Assembly: GCF_000691145.1 (NCBI RefSeq)
Contig: NZ_ASJC01000004.1
Coordinates: 124,001 to 188,000, forward strand
Reading direction: 5' to 3'
Source of the DNA: Bacillus altitudinis 41KF2b
Lineage (GTDB): Bacteria; Bacillota; Bacilli; Bacillales; Bacillaceae
DNA length: 64,000 nucleotides
Part shown: piece by piece, positions 10,574-19,140 of the stretch
Position numbering within the stretch: position 1 is the first letter of the stretch
Layout of the letters: the number at the start of each line of letters is the position of its first letter
Made by a program: the position numbers and the translations under genes
The notes under the pieces: generated by a model
What the model was told of the DNA's origin: nothing
Database searches by the model: none
What the model saw: the letters and a program-made list of their open reading frames with translations, nothing else

Positions 10574-10864
10574 TTAAAAAGCAGCAGCTTTAGATTTTTC
10601 TTTTTTCTTGATGATAGCCAAAATAGAAGCAGCTACACCTGCACTAATTGTTCCGACGCCAGTGAACATGCCAACGATAGTAATGACAGTTGCTACCGAG
10701 GACCAAGCATCTAAGAAATTAACTATTGTAAACGCGGTTCCAGTACTTACACCAAGATTTGCTGCAATCAAAGAACCATTACCAATCACTAAAGCTATTA
10801 ATGTTACTGCAAGAAGTGACAGCGATAATAAAGCATAAAACTTAGAATCTGTTGCTTTCGTCAT
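10574..10864 (-). CDS. Circular bacteriocin precursor (amylocyclicin/carnocyclin-like)
   Basis: A 96-residue precursor with a leader of about 31 residues and a hydrophobic core beginning near LIAANLGVSTGTAF. The core aligns with amylocyclicin-type circular bacteriocins: LGVST matches LGIST, then a run of helices (FLDAW, VATVITIVG, GVGTISAG), a basic KKKEKSK segment and a C-terminal AAAF where those end in AAAW. Cleavage before Leu32 or Ile33 would give a 64-65-residue circle closed through Phe96. The ATG at 10864 follows GGAGG. The exact ligation site is inference. Pumilarin was described from B. pumilus, but I cannot confirm identity from memory. Confidence 0.88.
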   Translation of the reverse strand: MTKATDSKFYALLSLSLLAVTLIALVIGNGSLIAANLGVSTGTAFTIVNFLDAWSSVATVITIVGMFTGVGTISAGVAASILAIIKKKEKSKAAAF

Positions 10865-10898
10865 AATATGACCTCCTTCGATTATTTACTACTCCTTT

Positions 10899-10927
10899 AG
10901 TCTAACAAGAAGTAAATTACATTTCAA
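10899..10927 (-). promoter_or_regulatory. Candidate promoter of the bacteriocin operon
   Basis: On the minus strand TTGAAA (10922-10927), 17 bp, then TAGACT (10899-10904), 35 bp upstream of the precursor start. The hexamers match sigma-A at 4-5 and 4 of 6 positions. Confidence 0.5.
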
Positions 10928-11189
10928 TATTTTTTTGGAAAATTTGTAATAATTATTTAAATAGAGTTTAGAAATTAAGCTCTTTTTTCATTTCACAGGG
11001 TACTTATTTAATGGTATAAAACACTCTAATTCGCCAAAATCTAGTGGAAATTTCTAATAAAACACTATTAAAAATCAATTCATCTCATATCTATAATATC
11101 TTAGAAGTAGATAGCTTTTATCATGACTGAAATAATTATGGCATTTATATTTTCAAGATATGATTAGCTACCTTTATTTCTTGAATTTA
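10928..11189. other. AT-rich spacer without a recognisable gene
   Basis: No supported coding region was seen upstream of the bacteriocin promoter. Base composition is strongly AT-biased, like the rest of the island and unlike the flanking core genes. Confidence 0.5.
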
Positions 11190-11423
11190 TTAACATAATG
11201 TTCTTAATAAAATAAGTCCATCTTCACTAAAGGCAGAGGCAAAGCCAAATTTAATGAATTGAATTTTCAGTACTAATCCTACCCCCTTGAACCTTGTAAA
11301 GACAAGATCTTTATAATTTTTTAAAGTTATATTAGTATGATCGAACATGTCAGTATCTTTATACATCGCAATACCTATGAAAGTCTTCAAAAGTTGAAAA
11401 ATATTAGAAAATACGATAAACAT
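11190..11423 (-). pseudogene. Possible gene remnant (77-codon frame)
   Basis: An open frame with a hydrophobic N-terminal stretch and a middle segment YKDLVFTRFKGVGLVLKIQF that looks like protein rather than random translation. I recognise no family. The ribosome binding site is poor (AAGAGT). It may be a fragment of a once longer gene; a small real gene or a chance frame are also possible. Confidence 0.25.
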
Positions 11424-11899
11424 GCTACTCTTAAAAACCCAACATAGGTCCCTGTATATGGATTTTGAAAAAGACTGGAACGGATGAAGTCAACCAATTA
11501 AATTGTACCAATTTCTAGTATTCCAAAAAATCGAGACACTCATTATGAGATGTCCCGATTTAGGTTGATAACAGAATAAATGTACTTTAATAAAGGTTAT
11601 ATTTTCATTTTAAAGGTTACTAGTATTAATTTTGGCTATTTTGTATTAAATACCTCACGGAGAACTTTTCAATTTCGGACAAATAAAATCTTTTCTTCAT
11701 CTATGTTTGAATAATATCCAGCATTTTAGAAATTCATTCTCTTTTAGAAATAAGCTAATCATTGATTTGTTATATATTTCTCAAACATTGAGATTTGCTT
11801 TAAATATGTAATGTCTGTGAGATGATCGCCTTACTTATAAATATGTTTAAAAATTAAATGATGAAAACTTTATAGCTATACACTTTTATTTATCTTAAT
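11424..11899. other. Gene-poor island segment with an isolated hairpin
   Basis: About 475 AT-rich bases without a supported gene. It contains the terminator-like hairpin at 11524-11560 and nothing else that I recognise. Confidence 0.5.
11524..11560 (-). terminator. Orphan terminator-like hairpin
   Basis: The arms aatcgagacactcat and atgagatgtcccgatt pair with two small bulges, followed on the minus strand by T6. The nearest minus-strand gene upstream ends 340 bp away (11900), so it either terminates that transcript after a long untranslated region or is a relic of a lost gene or an unannotated RNA. Confidence 0.5.
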
Positions 11900-12088
11900 C
11901 TAAAGTTTTTGAAATAATGAAATTACTACAGCTATGGTCAATACAATTCCTGCAAACATTAATACAATTAATTTTCTACGACTGTTTTCTTTTTGATCAC
12001 TGTCCTTTTTTGAATTCTTAGAAAGTTCTGTCGAAACCAGAATCCATATAACCATTGTTACGATTCCTAAGATGGTAGTAGTGGTCAT
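11900..12088 (-). CDS. Small two-span membrane protein (62 residues)
   Basis: Starts at ATG 12088 after TTGGAGG (5-base spacing); the frame extends upstream to 12163 without a better site. The protein has two hydrophobic helices (about 4-20 and 40-58) joined by a very polar loop rich in Lys, Ser and Asp. I recognise no family. The layout resembles small basic two-span immunity peptides of circular bacteriocins, and the gene lies on the same strand at the head of the island, but it is 1 kb from the precursor. Immunity is a guess. Confidence 0.55.
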   Translation of the reverse strand: MTTTTILGIVTMVIWILVSTELSKNSKKDSDQKENSRRKLIVLMFAGIVLTIAVVISLFQKL

Positions 12089-12403
12089 AATAACCTCCAA
12101 ATATTTATATTTCTTCAATTTTAACATAACCCCATGATAAGATGGGTCAATACTGGAAATCATATTAAATTCAGGGAAAAACGACTATTACCTTTTGTGC
12201 AGATTTAGTTAATCCTTTATTTAGTATCTAATACTTTAGTAGTTTTTTTGCCAGTTCATATGAATCAATACTCTCTACATCATCGGTGACAGATCACTCT
12301 TAAGTTAAAGCTGTTATACTGCTATACAATCCTTTTCCACTCTAAAAAACCTTTAGATTTTGCTACTGTTTTAAAATTTTAAAACTAGTTGAACTGTACA
12401 AAG
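12089..12403. other. Right edge of the accessory island, no gene seen
   Basis: About 315 AT-rich bases between the 62-residue membrane protein and the acdA terminator. No coding region, repeat or attachment-site duplication was found by eye. Confidence 0.5.
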
Positions 12404-12434
12404 TAAAGACCACCTCACATCAGGTGGTCTTTGC
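12404..12434 (-). terminator. Terminator of the beta-oxidation operon
   Basis: The perfect stem aaagaccacct / aggtggtcttt lies immediately after the acdA stop codon, ending the leftward operon. Confidence 0.9.
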
Positions 12435-12441
12435 TTCGTTT

Positions 12442-13584
12442 CTACATATCTAGCAGTTTCCGTGAGATGACCAGCCGCTGGATTTCTTGTGTACCTTCAT
12501 AGATTTGAGTGATTTTCGCATCACGCATGTAGCGTTCGACTGGGTAATCCTTTGTATAGCCGTATCCACCAAAGATTTGTACGGCTTCTGTCGTCACCTT
12601 CATGGCTGTATCACCGGCAAAGAGCTTGGACATAGCTGATTCTTTCCCATACGGAAGCCCTTTCGTTTCAAGCCATGCTGCCTGATAGGTGAGCAGTCTT
12701 GAGGCCTCAATTGCCGTTGCCATATCCGCTAACTTAAAAGCAATGCCTTGCTGCTGAATGATTGGTTTGCCGAATTGTTTACGCTCCTTTGCATAATTGA
12801 CTGCTGCATCCAGAGCACCTTGAGCAATACCAACAGCTTGTGCGGCAATACCGTTTCTGCCGCCGTCAAGTGTCATCATCGCTATCTTAAAACCTTCGCC
12901 TTCTTGACCAAGCCGGTTCCTTTCGGGTATACGACAGTCTTCAAAGATGATTTCTGTCGTTGGCGACGAGCGTATGCCCAGTTTGCTTTCTTTTTTGCCG
13001 ATTGAGAAGCCTTGCGTCTCTTTTTCTACAAGAAAAGCGGTTGTATTGCGGGATGAAGCATCCTGGTCAGTAACAGCAAACACAATATAATAATCCGCAA
13101 TGCCTCCATTGGTAATAAAAATCTTTGCACCGTTCAAGACGTATTCATTCCCTGCTTTTACTGCTGTTGTTTTCATTCCGCCAGCATCTGAACCCGAGCC
13201 GCTCTCGGTCAGTGCGTATGCGCCGATCTTCTGTCCCTCTGCAAGCGGCTTTAAATACGTCTCCTTTTGCTCATCTGTTCCGAATGTATAGATCGGCCAT
13301 GAGGCGAGTGATGTGTGAGCAGATAGGGTGACGCCTGTTGAGGCGCACACTCGTGAGAGCTCTTCAACCGCTATGACATAGGCCAAATAATCACTACCAA
13401 TCCCTCCATTTTCTTCTGGCCAAGGGATTCCCGTTAAACCAAGCTCTGCCATTTGACGAAAAATAGCCGGATCATACGATTCTGTTTCATCTCGCTCTGC
13501 TGCTGTTGGCTCCACTTCATTTTTCGCAAAATCTCTCACCATTTTTTGTATCATTTCGTGTTCGTCACTTAATTGGAACTGCAT
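12442..13584 (-). CDS. acdA: Acyl-CoA dehydrogenase AcdA
   Basis: FAD enzyme of fatty-acid beta-oxidation making the trans-2-enoyl-CoA and passing electrons to ETF. 380 residues with the family signatures: [18 protein letters not shown] in the middle domain, [23 protein letters not shown], and the catalytic-base loop IYEGTQEIQ near the C-terminus. The ATG at 13584 is chosen because GAGGTGG lies six bases upstream and it aligns with B. subtilis AcdA; an adjacent ATG at 13587 is possible. It lies 16 bp after the second acyl-CoA dehydrogenase gene, last in the operon. Confidence 0.93.
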   Translation of the reverse strand: MQFQLSDEHEMIQKMVRDFAKNEVEPTAAERDETESYDPAIFRQMAELGLTGIPWPEENGGIGSDYLAYVIAVEELSRVCASTGVTLSAHTSLASWPIYTFGTDEQKETYLKPLAEGQKIGAYALTESGSGSDAGGMKTTAVKAGNEYVLNGAKIFITNGGIADYYIVFAVTDQDASSRNTTAFLVEKETQGFSIGKKESKLGIRSSPTTEIIFEDCRIPERNRLGQEGEGFKIAMMTLDGGRNGIAAQAVGIAQGALDAAVNYAKERKQFGKPIIQQQGIAFKLADMATAIEASRLLTYQAAWLETKGLPYGKESAMSKLFAGDTAMKVTTEAVQIFGGYGYTKDYPVERYMRDAKITQIYEGTQEIQRLVISRKLLDM

Positions 13585-13600
13585 CATGAGCCACCTCACT

Positions 13601-14713
13601 TCATATTAGCTGTTTACAAATAACCAGCCTTTGTATTTCACTTGTTCCTTCATAAATCTCACAAATTTTCGCATCACGAAAGTACCGCTCTGCTCGGTAT
13701 TGCTTCGTGTAACCGGCTAGACCAAGCAAATGGATGACTTCTGTACTAATATCAACCGCTGTTTTAGATGCAAATAACTTCGCCATCGACGCTTTCTTCG
13801 TGACAGGGCGATTGGCCTCTTTATAAGAAGCCGCTTGATAGACAAGAAGTTTTGCCGCTTCCAGCTTAGTGCCCAGATCGCCCAACCGAATGGTCGTTTC
13901 AAGGCCAGCTGGATGCTGCTTTAAATACGTCACCGCCTCAGCTAATGCGGCTTCTGCAATGCCAAGGCTTTGAGCCGCAATGCCGATTCTCCCCGCATTT
14001 AAGCTAGACATGGCAATCCGAAAGCCATCTCCTTCTGCACCGAGCAGCTGTTTTTTTGGAATTCGAACACCGTCAAAATGAAGTGTGACTGTTTTTGATC
14101 CATGCAGACCCATCTTCTTCTCATCTTTTCCGATCGTAAATCCTGGTGTCCCCTTCTCCACAATGAACGCTGATATATTTTTCTTAGCAGAAGTAGGGTC
14201 TGTCACGGCAAATACAAGATAGACTTCCGCTTCACCGCCGCTTGTGATAAAAATTTTCGTTCCATTTAACACATAGTGATCGTCTGTGCGCTCTGCTTTC
14301 AACTGAATACTAGAGGCATCTGATCCTGCCTTCGGTTCAGTTAGACAAAAGGCGCCCAGCTTCTGCCCAGACGCAAGCTTGGGAACGTAGGATTCTTTTT
14401 GTTCAGTTGTTCCAAACGCCAAAATCGGCATCGTCACAACAGATGTATGAACGGATACAATGACACCGATGGTTGCACTTACTTTGGATAATTCATGAAT
14501 CGCCATGATATAGGTTGTGAAATCTGCCCCTAATCCGTGATACTTATCTGGGATCGGAATGCCTAAAAAGCCTTGCCGACCCATTTCAGCTAAAAGCGTT
14601 TTCGGGAACACGCCCTGTTCCATCGCTTCTATTTCAGGGAATACATACTGGCGTGCAAATTCTGCTACTCGTTTTCTCCAAAGACGTTGTTTTTCTGTCA
14701 GCAACACATCCAT
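13601..14713 (-). CDS. Acyl-CoA dehydrogenase (second paralogue)
   Basis: A 370-residue acyl-CoA dehydrogenase related to MmgC/AcdA proteins. It has [16 protein letters not shown], the FAD-binding [20 protein letters not shown] region and the catalytic Glu loop IYEGTSEIQ. The frame is open to 14812, but the ATG at 14713 after AGGGGGAG gives a family-like N-terminus ([16 protein letters not shown]), so that start is used; it lies 11 bp past the hydroxyacyl-CoA dehydrogenase stop. Having two dehydrogenases in one operon suggests different chain-length or branched substrates; which acts on which cannot be told from sequence. Confidence 0.88.
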   Translation of the reverse strand: MDVLLTEKQRLWRKRVAEFARQYVFPEIEAMEQGVFPKTLLAEMGRQGFLGIPIPDKYHGLGADFTTYIMAIHELSKVSATIGVIVSVHTSVVTMPILAFGTTEQKESYVPKLASGQKLGAFCLTEPKAGSDASSIQLKAERTDDHYVLNGTKIFITSGGEAEVYLVFAVTDPTSAKKNISAFIVEKGTPGFTIGKDEKKMGLHGSKTVTLHFDGVRIPKKQLLGAEGDGFRIAMSSLNAGRIGIAAQSLGIAEAALAEAVTYLKQHPAGLETTIRLGDLGTKLEAAKLLVYQAASYKEANRPVTKKASMAKLFASKTAVDISTEVIHLLGLAGYTKQYRAERYFRDAKICEIYEGTSEIQRLVICKQLI

Positions 14714-14724
14714 CTTGACTCCCC

Positions 14725-15588
14725 CTATGAGTGGTCGTGGTAAGTGTAAAAACCTCTCTTTGTCTTTTTGCCCAGCCAGCCTGCGTTCACGTATTTTTTC
14801 AAAAGAGGACAAGGTCGATATTTGCTATCTCCAAGACCCTCGTGAAGGGTATTCATAATAAATAAACAAGTATCGAGCCCGATGAGGTCGGCAAGACGAA
14901 GCGGGCCCATTGGATGGTTCATTCCAAGCGTCATGATGCCGTCAATACTTTCTACATCTGCCACGCCTTCATAAAGGGTGTAAATGGCTTCATTGATCAT
15001 CGGCATCAAAATGCGATTTGACACAAAACCGGGGAAGTCTTCCACTTCAATTGGCGTTTTGTCTAATGTCTTTGCGGTGTCAAAAACAAATTGGTACGTG
15101 GCATCATCCGTTTGTAGCGCACGGATTACTTCCACAAGTTTCATCACGGGAACTGGATTCATAAAATGCATGCCAATCACTTTCTCAGGCCGTTTCGTCA
15201 CGGCTGCTAATTCTGTGATCGACAAGGAAGACGTATTTGACGCAAATATCGTGTCATCAGGTGCAAATTGATCGAGGGTTTCAAAGATTTGTTTTTTGAT
15301 CTTCATTTGTTCAGATGCGGCTTCAATCACTAAATGCGTCTGCTGTACATCCTTTAAATCTGTTGAAACAGCCAGTCGCTGTGTAATATCACGGACTGCC
15401 TGATGTGCCAGCTTTCCTTTTTCTGCTCGTTTCGTCAGTTGTTTGGTCATAGAGGAAATGGCTCGATGAATCTGCTCCTCTTCCGTATCATGGAGCAGGA
15501 CGGTATAACCTGACTGTGCAAATACTTGGGCAATACCCGAGCCCATTTGACCAGCCCCAACGACCATGACGGTCTCTTCTATACTCAT
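14725..15588 (-). CDS. 3-hydroxyacyl-CoA (3-hydroxybutyryl-CoA) dehydrogenase
   Basis: NAD(P)-dependent dehydrogenase of about 287 residues, MmgB-like. The Rossmann motif GAGQMGSG is at residues 11-18, followed by SNTSSLSI and the substrate loop GMHFMNPVPVMKLVE, which holds the catalytic His. It oxidises the 3-hydroxyacyl intermediate of beta-oxidation or short-chain acyl-CoA turnover. The ATG at 15588 follows AAGGAGG with 11-base spacing. It sits between the thiolase gene (19 bp upstream) and the acyl-CoA dehydrogenase. Single-domain: no enoyl-CoA hydratase is fused, and none is encoded in the operon. Confidence 0.92.
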   Translation of the reverse strand: MSIEETVMVVGAGQMGSGIAQVFAQSGYTVLLHDTEEEQIHRAISSMTKQLTKRAEKGKLAHQAVRDITQRLAVSTDLKDVQQTHLVIEAASEQMKIKKQIFETLDQFAPDDTIFASNTSSLSITELAAVTKRPEKVIGMHFMNPVPVMKLVEVIRALQTDDATYQFVFDTAKTLDKTPIEVEDFPGFVSNRILMPMINEAIYTLYEGVADVESIDGIMTLGMNHPMGPLRLADLIGLDTCLFIMNTLHEGLGDSKYRPCPLLKKYVNAGWLGKKTKRGFYTYHDHS

Positions 15589-15607
15589 GACAATGAACGC
15601 CTCCTTT

Positions 15608-16783
15608 TTAATCCACCTTGATCATGATCGCATCACCTTGACCCCCGCCGCTGCAAATCGCCGCAATGCCGATCCCCCCGCCTCTTTGTCTGAGTGCATG
15701 GATCAAGGTCAATATAATACGTGTTCCGCTTGCTCCAATCGGGTGACCAATCGCGACTGCCCCTCCGTTCACATTCATTTTCCGCCGATCCAGCCCAAGA
15801 ATTTTTTCGCATGCCAATGCAACCGCTGAAAAAGCCTCATTGATTTCAAACAAATCAATATCCTCTACTCGCTTCCCTGTTTTCTTTAACACTTTTTCGA
15901 TGGCATAGGCTGGTGTTTTCGGAAAGTCCTTTGCCTCTACTGCCACTTGCGCATGCCCAAGCACAACTGCCAGAGGTTTTTCACCTTGCTGCATGGCGTA
16001 TGTGTCTTTCATTAATAGAAGCGCACTTGCACCATCATTGACACCCGGTGCATTGCCAGCGGTGATCGTACCTGCCTGATCGAAAACGGGCATCAGTTTT
16101 GACAAACGTTCATATGACGTATCACGCCGCGGGGCTTCATCTTCTGAAATCAGCTGATCACCTTTTTTATTCTTGACGGTAACGGGGATGATCTCATTTT
16201 TAAAAAAGCCGCTTTTTTGCGCCTCAATGGCTCGTTCATGACTTCTTAACGCCCAAAGGTCTTGTTCTTCTCGTGTAATGTCAAGCTCTTTCGCCGCCAT
16301 GCTTCCATACTCACCCATATGAACACCTGTAAACGAACAGGTTAATCCATCTAAAATCATGGCATCTTGTACAGCACCATCTCCCATTTTGTAACCCCAT
16401 CGTGCTTTTTTCAGAAGATAAGGAGCATGAGACATGGATTCCATACCGCCTGCCACGATCACATTGGCATCTCCCGCTCGAATGATTTGATCGGCTGTCG
16501 TGACACTGCGCATTCCTGAAGCACAGACTTTGTTGATGGTTTGCGTCGGAACCGACCAAGGAAGATCTGCATGTCTAGCTGCCTGTCTTGAAGGAATTTG
16601 ACCTTGTCCTCCTTGAAGGACACTGCCCATGATGACTTCATCCACTTCATGGACATTTGAGGCTCTTTCCAGCGCAGCTTTTATCGTCATCCCCCCTAAT
16701 TCTGCAGCAGTCAAACGACTTAAAGTTCCACCTAGTTTTCCAAATGGTGTTCTCGCTCCAGATACAATGACCGTCGTGCTCAT
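15608..16783 (-). CDS. Acetyl-CoA C-acetyltransferase (thiolase)
   Basis: A 391-residue thiolase, MmgA-like, that cleaves or forms acetoacetyl-CoA and longer 3-ketoacyl-CoAs. The nucleophile is in NKVCASGMR (Cys87); NVNGGAVAIGHPIGASG contains the second catalytic His, and CSGGGQGDA holds the C-terminal Cys. The ATG at 16783 follows AAAGGAGGGG. It is the second gene of the leftward operon, 102 bp after ywjF. With the two dehydrogenase steps in the same operon it supplies most of the beta-oxidation cycle. Confidence 0.94.
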   Translation of the reverse strand: MSTTVIVSGARTPFGKLGGTLSRLTAAELGGMTIKAALERASNVHEVDEVIMGSVLQGGQGQIPSRQAARHADLPWSVPTQTINKVCASGMRSVTTADQIIRAGDANVIVAGGMESMSHAPYLLKKARWGYKMGDGAVQDAMILDGLTCSFTGVHMGEYGSMAAKELDITREEQDLWALRSHERAIEAQKSGFFKNEIIPVTVKNKKGDQLISEDEAPRRDTSYERLSKLMPVFDQAGTITAGNAPGVNDGASALLLMKDTYAMQQGEKPLAVVLGHAQVAVEAKDFPKTPAYAIEKVLKKTGKRVEDIDLFEINEAFSAVALACEKILGLDRRKMNVNGGAVAIGHPIGASGTRIILTLIHALRQRGGGIGIAAICSGGGQGDAIMIKVD

Positions 16784-16885
16784 TTCTTTCCCCTCCTTTT
16801 TGTTACCGCTTACATAAATGCTAGACAGCTCTTAAATATCGGTGTCCACTGGCCGATGAACAGTCGATCCATCGGCCTGACACCT

Positions 16886-18997
16886 TTATGAAGCCTGCGT
16901 TCTTGTTTCGCCAAACACTGATTTTTCAAGAAGTTCTGCGACATCAAATGTGCCGACCTGCTCTTCTACTTCCTTCGCTTTCGTCCCATCCCCAAGCATG
17001 GTTAAACAATATGGGCACCCTGAGCTGATGATGGACGGCTGTACCTGTAAGGCCTGCTCCGTTCTCGCTGTGTTAATCCGAGTACCTGTCTCTTCTTCCA
17101 TCCACATTAAGCCGCCGCCGGCACCGCAGCACATCCCGGATTCACGATTCCGTTCCATTTCTTTCAGTGTCACACCCGGAATGGATTTTAAAATATCTCT
17201 TGGCGGATCATAGACCTCATTATATCTGCCTAGGTAGCAAGAATCGTGGAAAGTAATGACTTCGTTCACTTCATGAATAGGCGTTAATTTTCCCTCTTTT
17301 ACTAGCTCTGCCAGTAATTCTGTATGATGGTACACCTCTGCCTCGAGCCCGAAGTCTGGGTATTCATTTTTAAATAAATTATAAGCATGCGGATCGATCG
17401 TGACAATTTTGGTTACGTCATTTTTTTGGAATTCTTCGATGTTCTTTGCAGCAAGCTCTTGGAACAAAAATTCATTCCCAAGTCTTCTCGGTGTATCACC
17501 TGAGTTTTTCTCTTTATTGCCTAGGATGGCAAAAGAAACCCCTGCTTCATTGAGCAGTTTTGCGAAGGCAAGAGCAATCTTTTGGCTTCTATTGTCATAT
17601 GCACCCATCGATCCAACCCAGAATAAATAGTCAAAGGTCTGATCTGCTTTTTTCAGCTCTTTCACTGTCGGAACATGCACATCTTCTCTTAGTTCACGCC
17701 AGTTTTCTCTTTCTTTTCGGTTCAATCCCCATGGGTTCCCTTGGCGCTCGATGCTTGTCATCGCACGCTGTGCATCTGCATCCATTTTTCCTTCTGTCAG
17801 CACTAAGTATCTGCGCATATCAATGATTTTGTCGACGTGTTCGTTCATGACAGGACACTGATCTTCACAGTTTCGGCATGTCGTGCATGCCCAGATTTCT
17901 TCTTCTGTAATGACCTCACCAATGAGAGAAGGATGATACATTGCGCTCGCCGCAGATTCTTCCGCTCCAGCTCCTCTTGCCTGCATCGCCAGCTGATTGC
18001 CTGTCGTCTGCTTGAAAGCAAGCTGCGGAACCCACGGTGTCTTTGAAGTAATGGCAGCCCCTTTATTTGTTAAATGATCTCTTAATCGTAAAATCAAATC
18101 CATTGGAGACAGCATTTTCCCCGTCCCTGTCGCCGGGCACATATTCGTACAGCGCCCGCACTCCACACAAGCGTAAAGATCGATCAGCTGAGATTGACGG
18201 AAATCTTCAATTTTCCCAACGCCGAACGTTTCTTGTGTCTCATCTTCAAAATCAATTTTTTGCAGTTTGCCTGGCGGGTCCAATCTGCTGACAAATACGT
18301 TGACCGGACCAGCGATGAGATGGGCATGCTTAGACTGCGGGACGTACACTAAGAACGTCAGTAAAATGAGAAGATGCACCCACCATGCGACATAGAACAC
18401 AATTGTTGCCGCAAGTGGTGAAAGCCAGCCCAGCAAGAAAGCAATGCCGGAAGCAATTGGCTCAGTTGCCGATAGTGAGTGCCCATGCCAAATGATGTTC
18501 ATTCCGTTTCCCAGTAAAACGGTCAGCATCAATCCGCCAATAAACAAAAGGACAAGCCCTGACTTAAAGCCCCTTTTTAAACGGACTAACTTCTCGACAT
18601 ATCTTCTATGGAACGCCCAAACCACCGCCACTAAAATGAGAAGTGTGACCACCTCTTGGAAGAATGTAAAGACACCGTAAAGCGGACCTAATGGTAGCCC
18701 GCTGTCTGGAACAAGTCCCTTCATAATAAAATCAAGGGCTCCGAACTGCACTAAAATAAATCCATAGAAAAACAGCACATGAATGATGCCGCTCTTCTTG
18801 TCCTTCAGCAGTTTCTTTTGCCCAAACACATTCACCCAAACACGTTCTAAACGTTTTTTCATGTCTTTCTGAAATTCTTCTTTTTTGCCAAGACGAATAT
18901 ACGCCGCTCGTGTTCGAATGAGATAAATAAACAAATACACAGCGTAAGCGGTCACTGCCGCAAATGCAATCAAGTTAACAATTAAAAGGCTATTCAT
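16886..18997 (-). CDS. ywjF: ETF:menaquinone oxidoreductase-like iron-sulfur membrane protein YwjF
   Basis: A 703-residue fusion: about five N-terminal membrane helices of the NarI/cytochrome b type (1-260), two 4Fe-4S motifs (CVECGRCTNMCP and CTTCRNCEDQCP), and two CCG domains (ITFHDSCYLGRY, GMCCGAGGG, SSGCPYC). Such proteins pass electrons from electron-transfer flavoprotein to menaquinone, fitting a beta-oxidation operon. The ATG at 18997 is preceded by AGGGGGAG; the frame stays open to 19060 without a better site. It is the first gene of the operon, directly downstream of the FadR box. Confidence 0.9.
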   Translation of the reverse strand: MNSLLIVNLIAFAAVTAYAVYLFIYLIRTRAAYIRLGKKEEFQKDMKKRLERVWVNVFGQKKLLKDKKSGIIHVLFFYGFILVQFGALDFIMKGLVPDSGLPLGPLYGVFTFFQEVVTLLILVAVVWAFHRRYVEKLVRLKRGFKSGLVLLFIGGLMLTVLLGNGMNIIWHGHSLSATEPIASGIAFLLGWLSPLAATIVFYVAWWVHLLILLTFLVYVPQSKHAHLIAGPVNVFVSRLDPPGKLQKIDFEDETQETFGVGKIEDFRQSQLIDLYACVECGRCTNMCPATGTGKMLSPMDLILRLRDHLTNKGAAITSKTPWVPQLAFKQTTGNQLAMQARGAGAEESAASAMYHPSLIGEVITEEEIWACTTCRNCEDQCPVMNEHVDKIIDMRRYLVLTEGKMDADAQRAMTSIERQGNPWGLNRKERENWRELREDVHVPTVKELKKADQTFDYLFWVGSMGAYDNRSQKIALAFAKLLNEAGVSFAILGNKEKNSGDTPRRLGNEFLFQELAAKNIEEFQKNDVTKIVTIDPHAYNLFKNEYPDFGLEAEVYHHTELLAELVKEGKLTPIHEVNEVITFHDSCYLGRYNEVYDPPRDILKSIPGVTLKEMERNRESGMCCGAGGGLMWMEEETGTRINTARTEQALQVQPSIISSGCPYCLTMLGDGTKAKEVEEQVGTFDVAELLEKSVFGETRTQAS

Positions 18998-19066
18998 CTT
19001 GCTCCCCCTTTCATTCCCCAAGACCCACTTTGTTCCGTTTCCATGTTGTACCTCTATCATAAATAA

Positions 19067-19084
19067 TGAATGAGTATTCAGTCA
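19067..19084. promoter_or_regulatory. FadR operator
   Basis: TGAATGAGTATTCAGTCA is an almost perfect copy of the Bacillus FadR (TetR-family) operator TGAATGAnTAnTCATTCA. It lies 69 bp upstream of ywjF and 57 bp upstream of the divergent ywjE, so FadR could repress the beta-oxidation operon until acyl-CoA is present. FadR control of ywjF-acdA genes is known in B. subtilis; use here is inferred. Confidence 0.9.
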
Positions 19085-19140
19085 ATATTTTTTGCCCATT
19101 TGGGTACACTATCGTCATATGTAAAAAAGGAGGAACCTTC

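Noticed and set aside
7442..12163. Prophage or insertion-sequence origin of the island
   Set aside because: No integrase, transposase, terminal inverted repeats or duplicated target site could be seen; only the base composition suggests transfer.
13717..13902. Small minus-strand frame within the second acyl-CoA dehydrogenase
   Set aside because: Fully inside a well-supported gene in another frame with no ribosome binding site.
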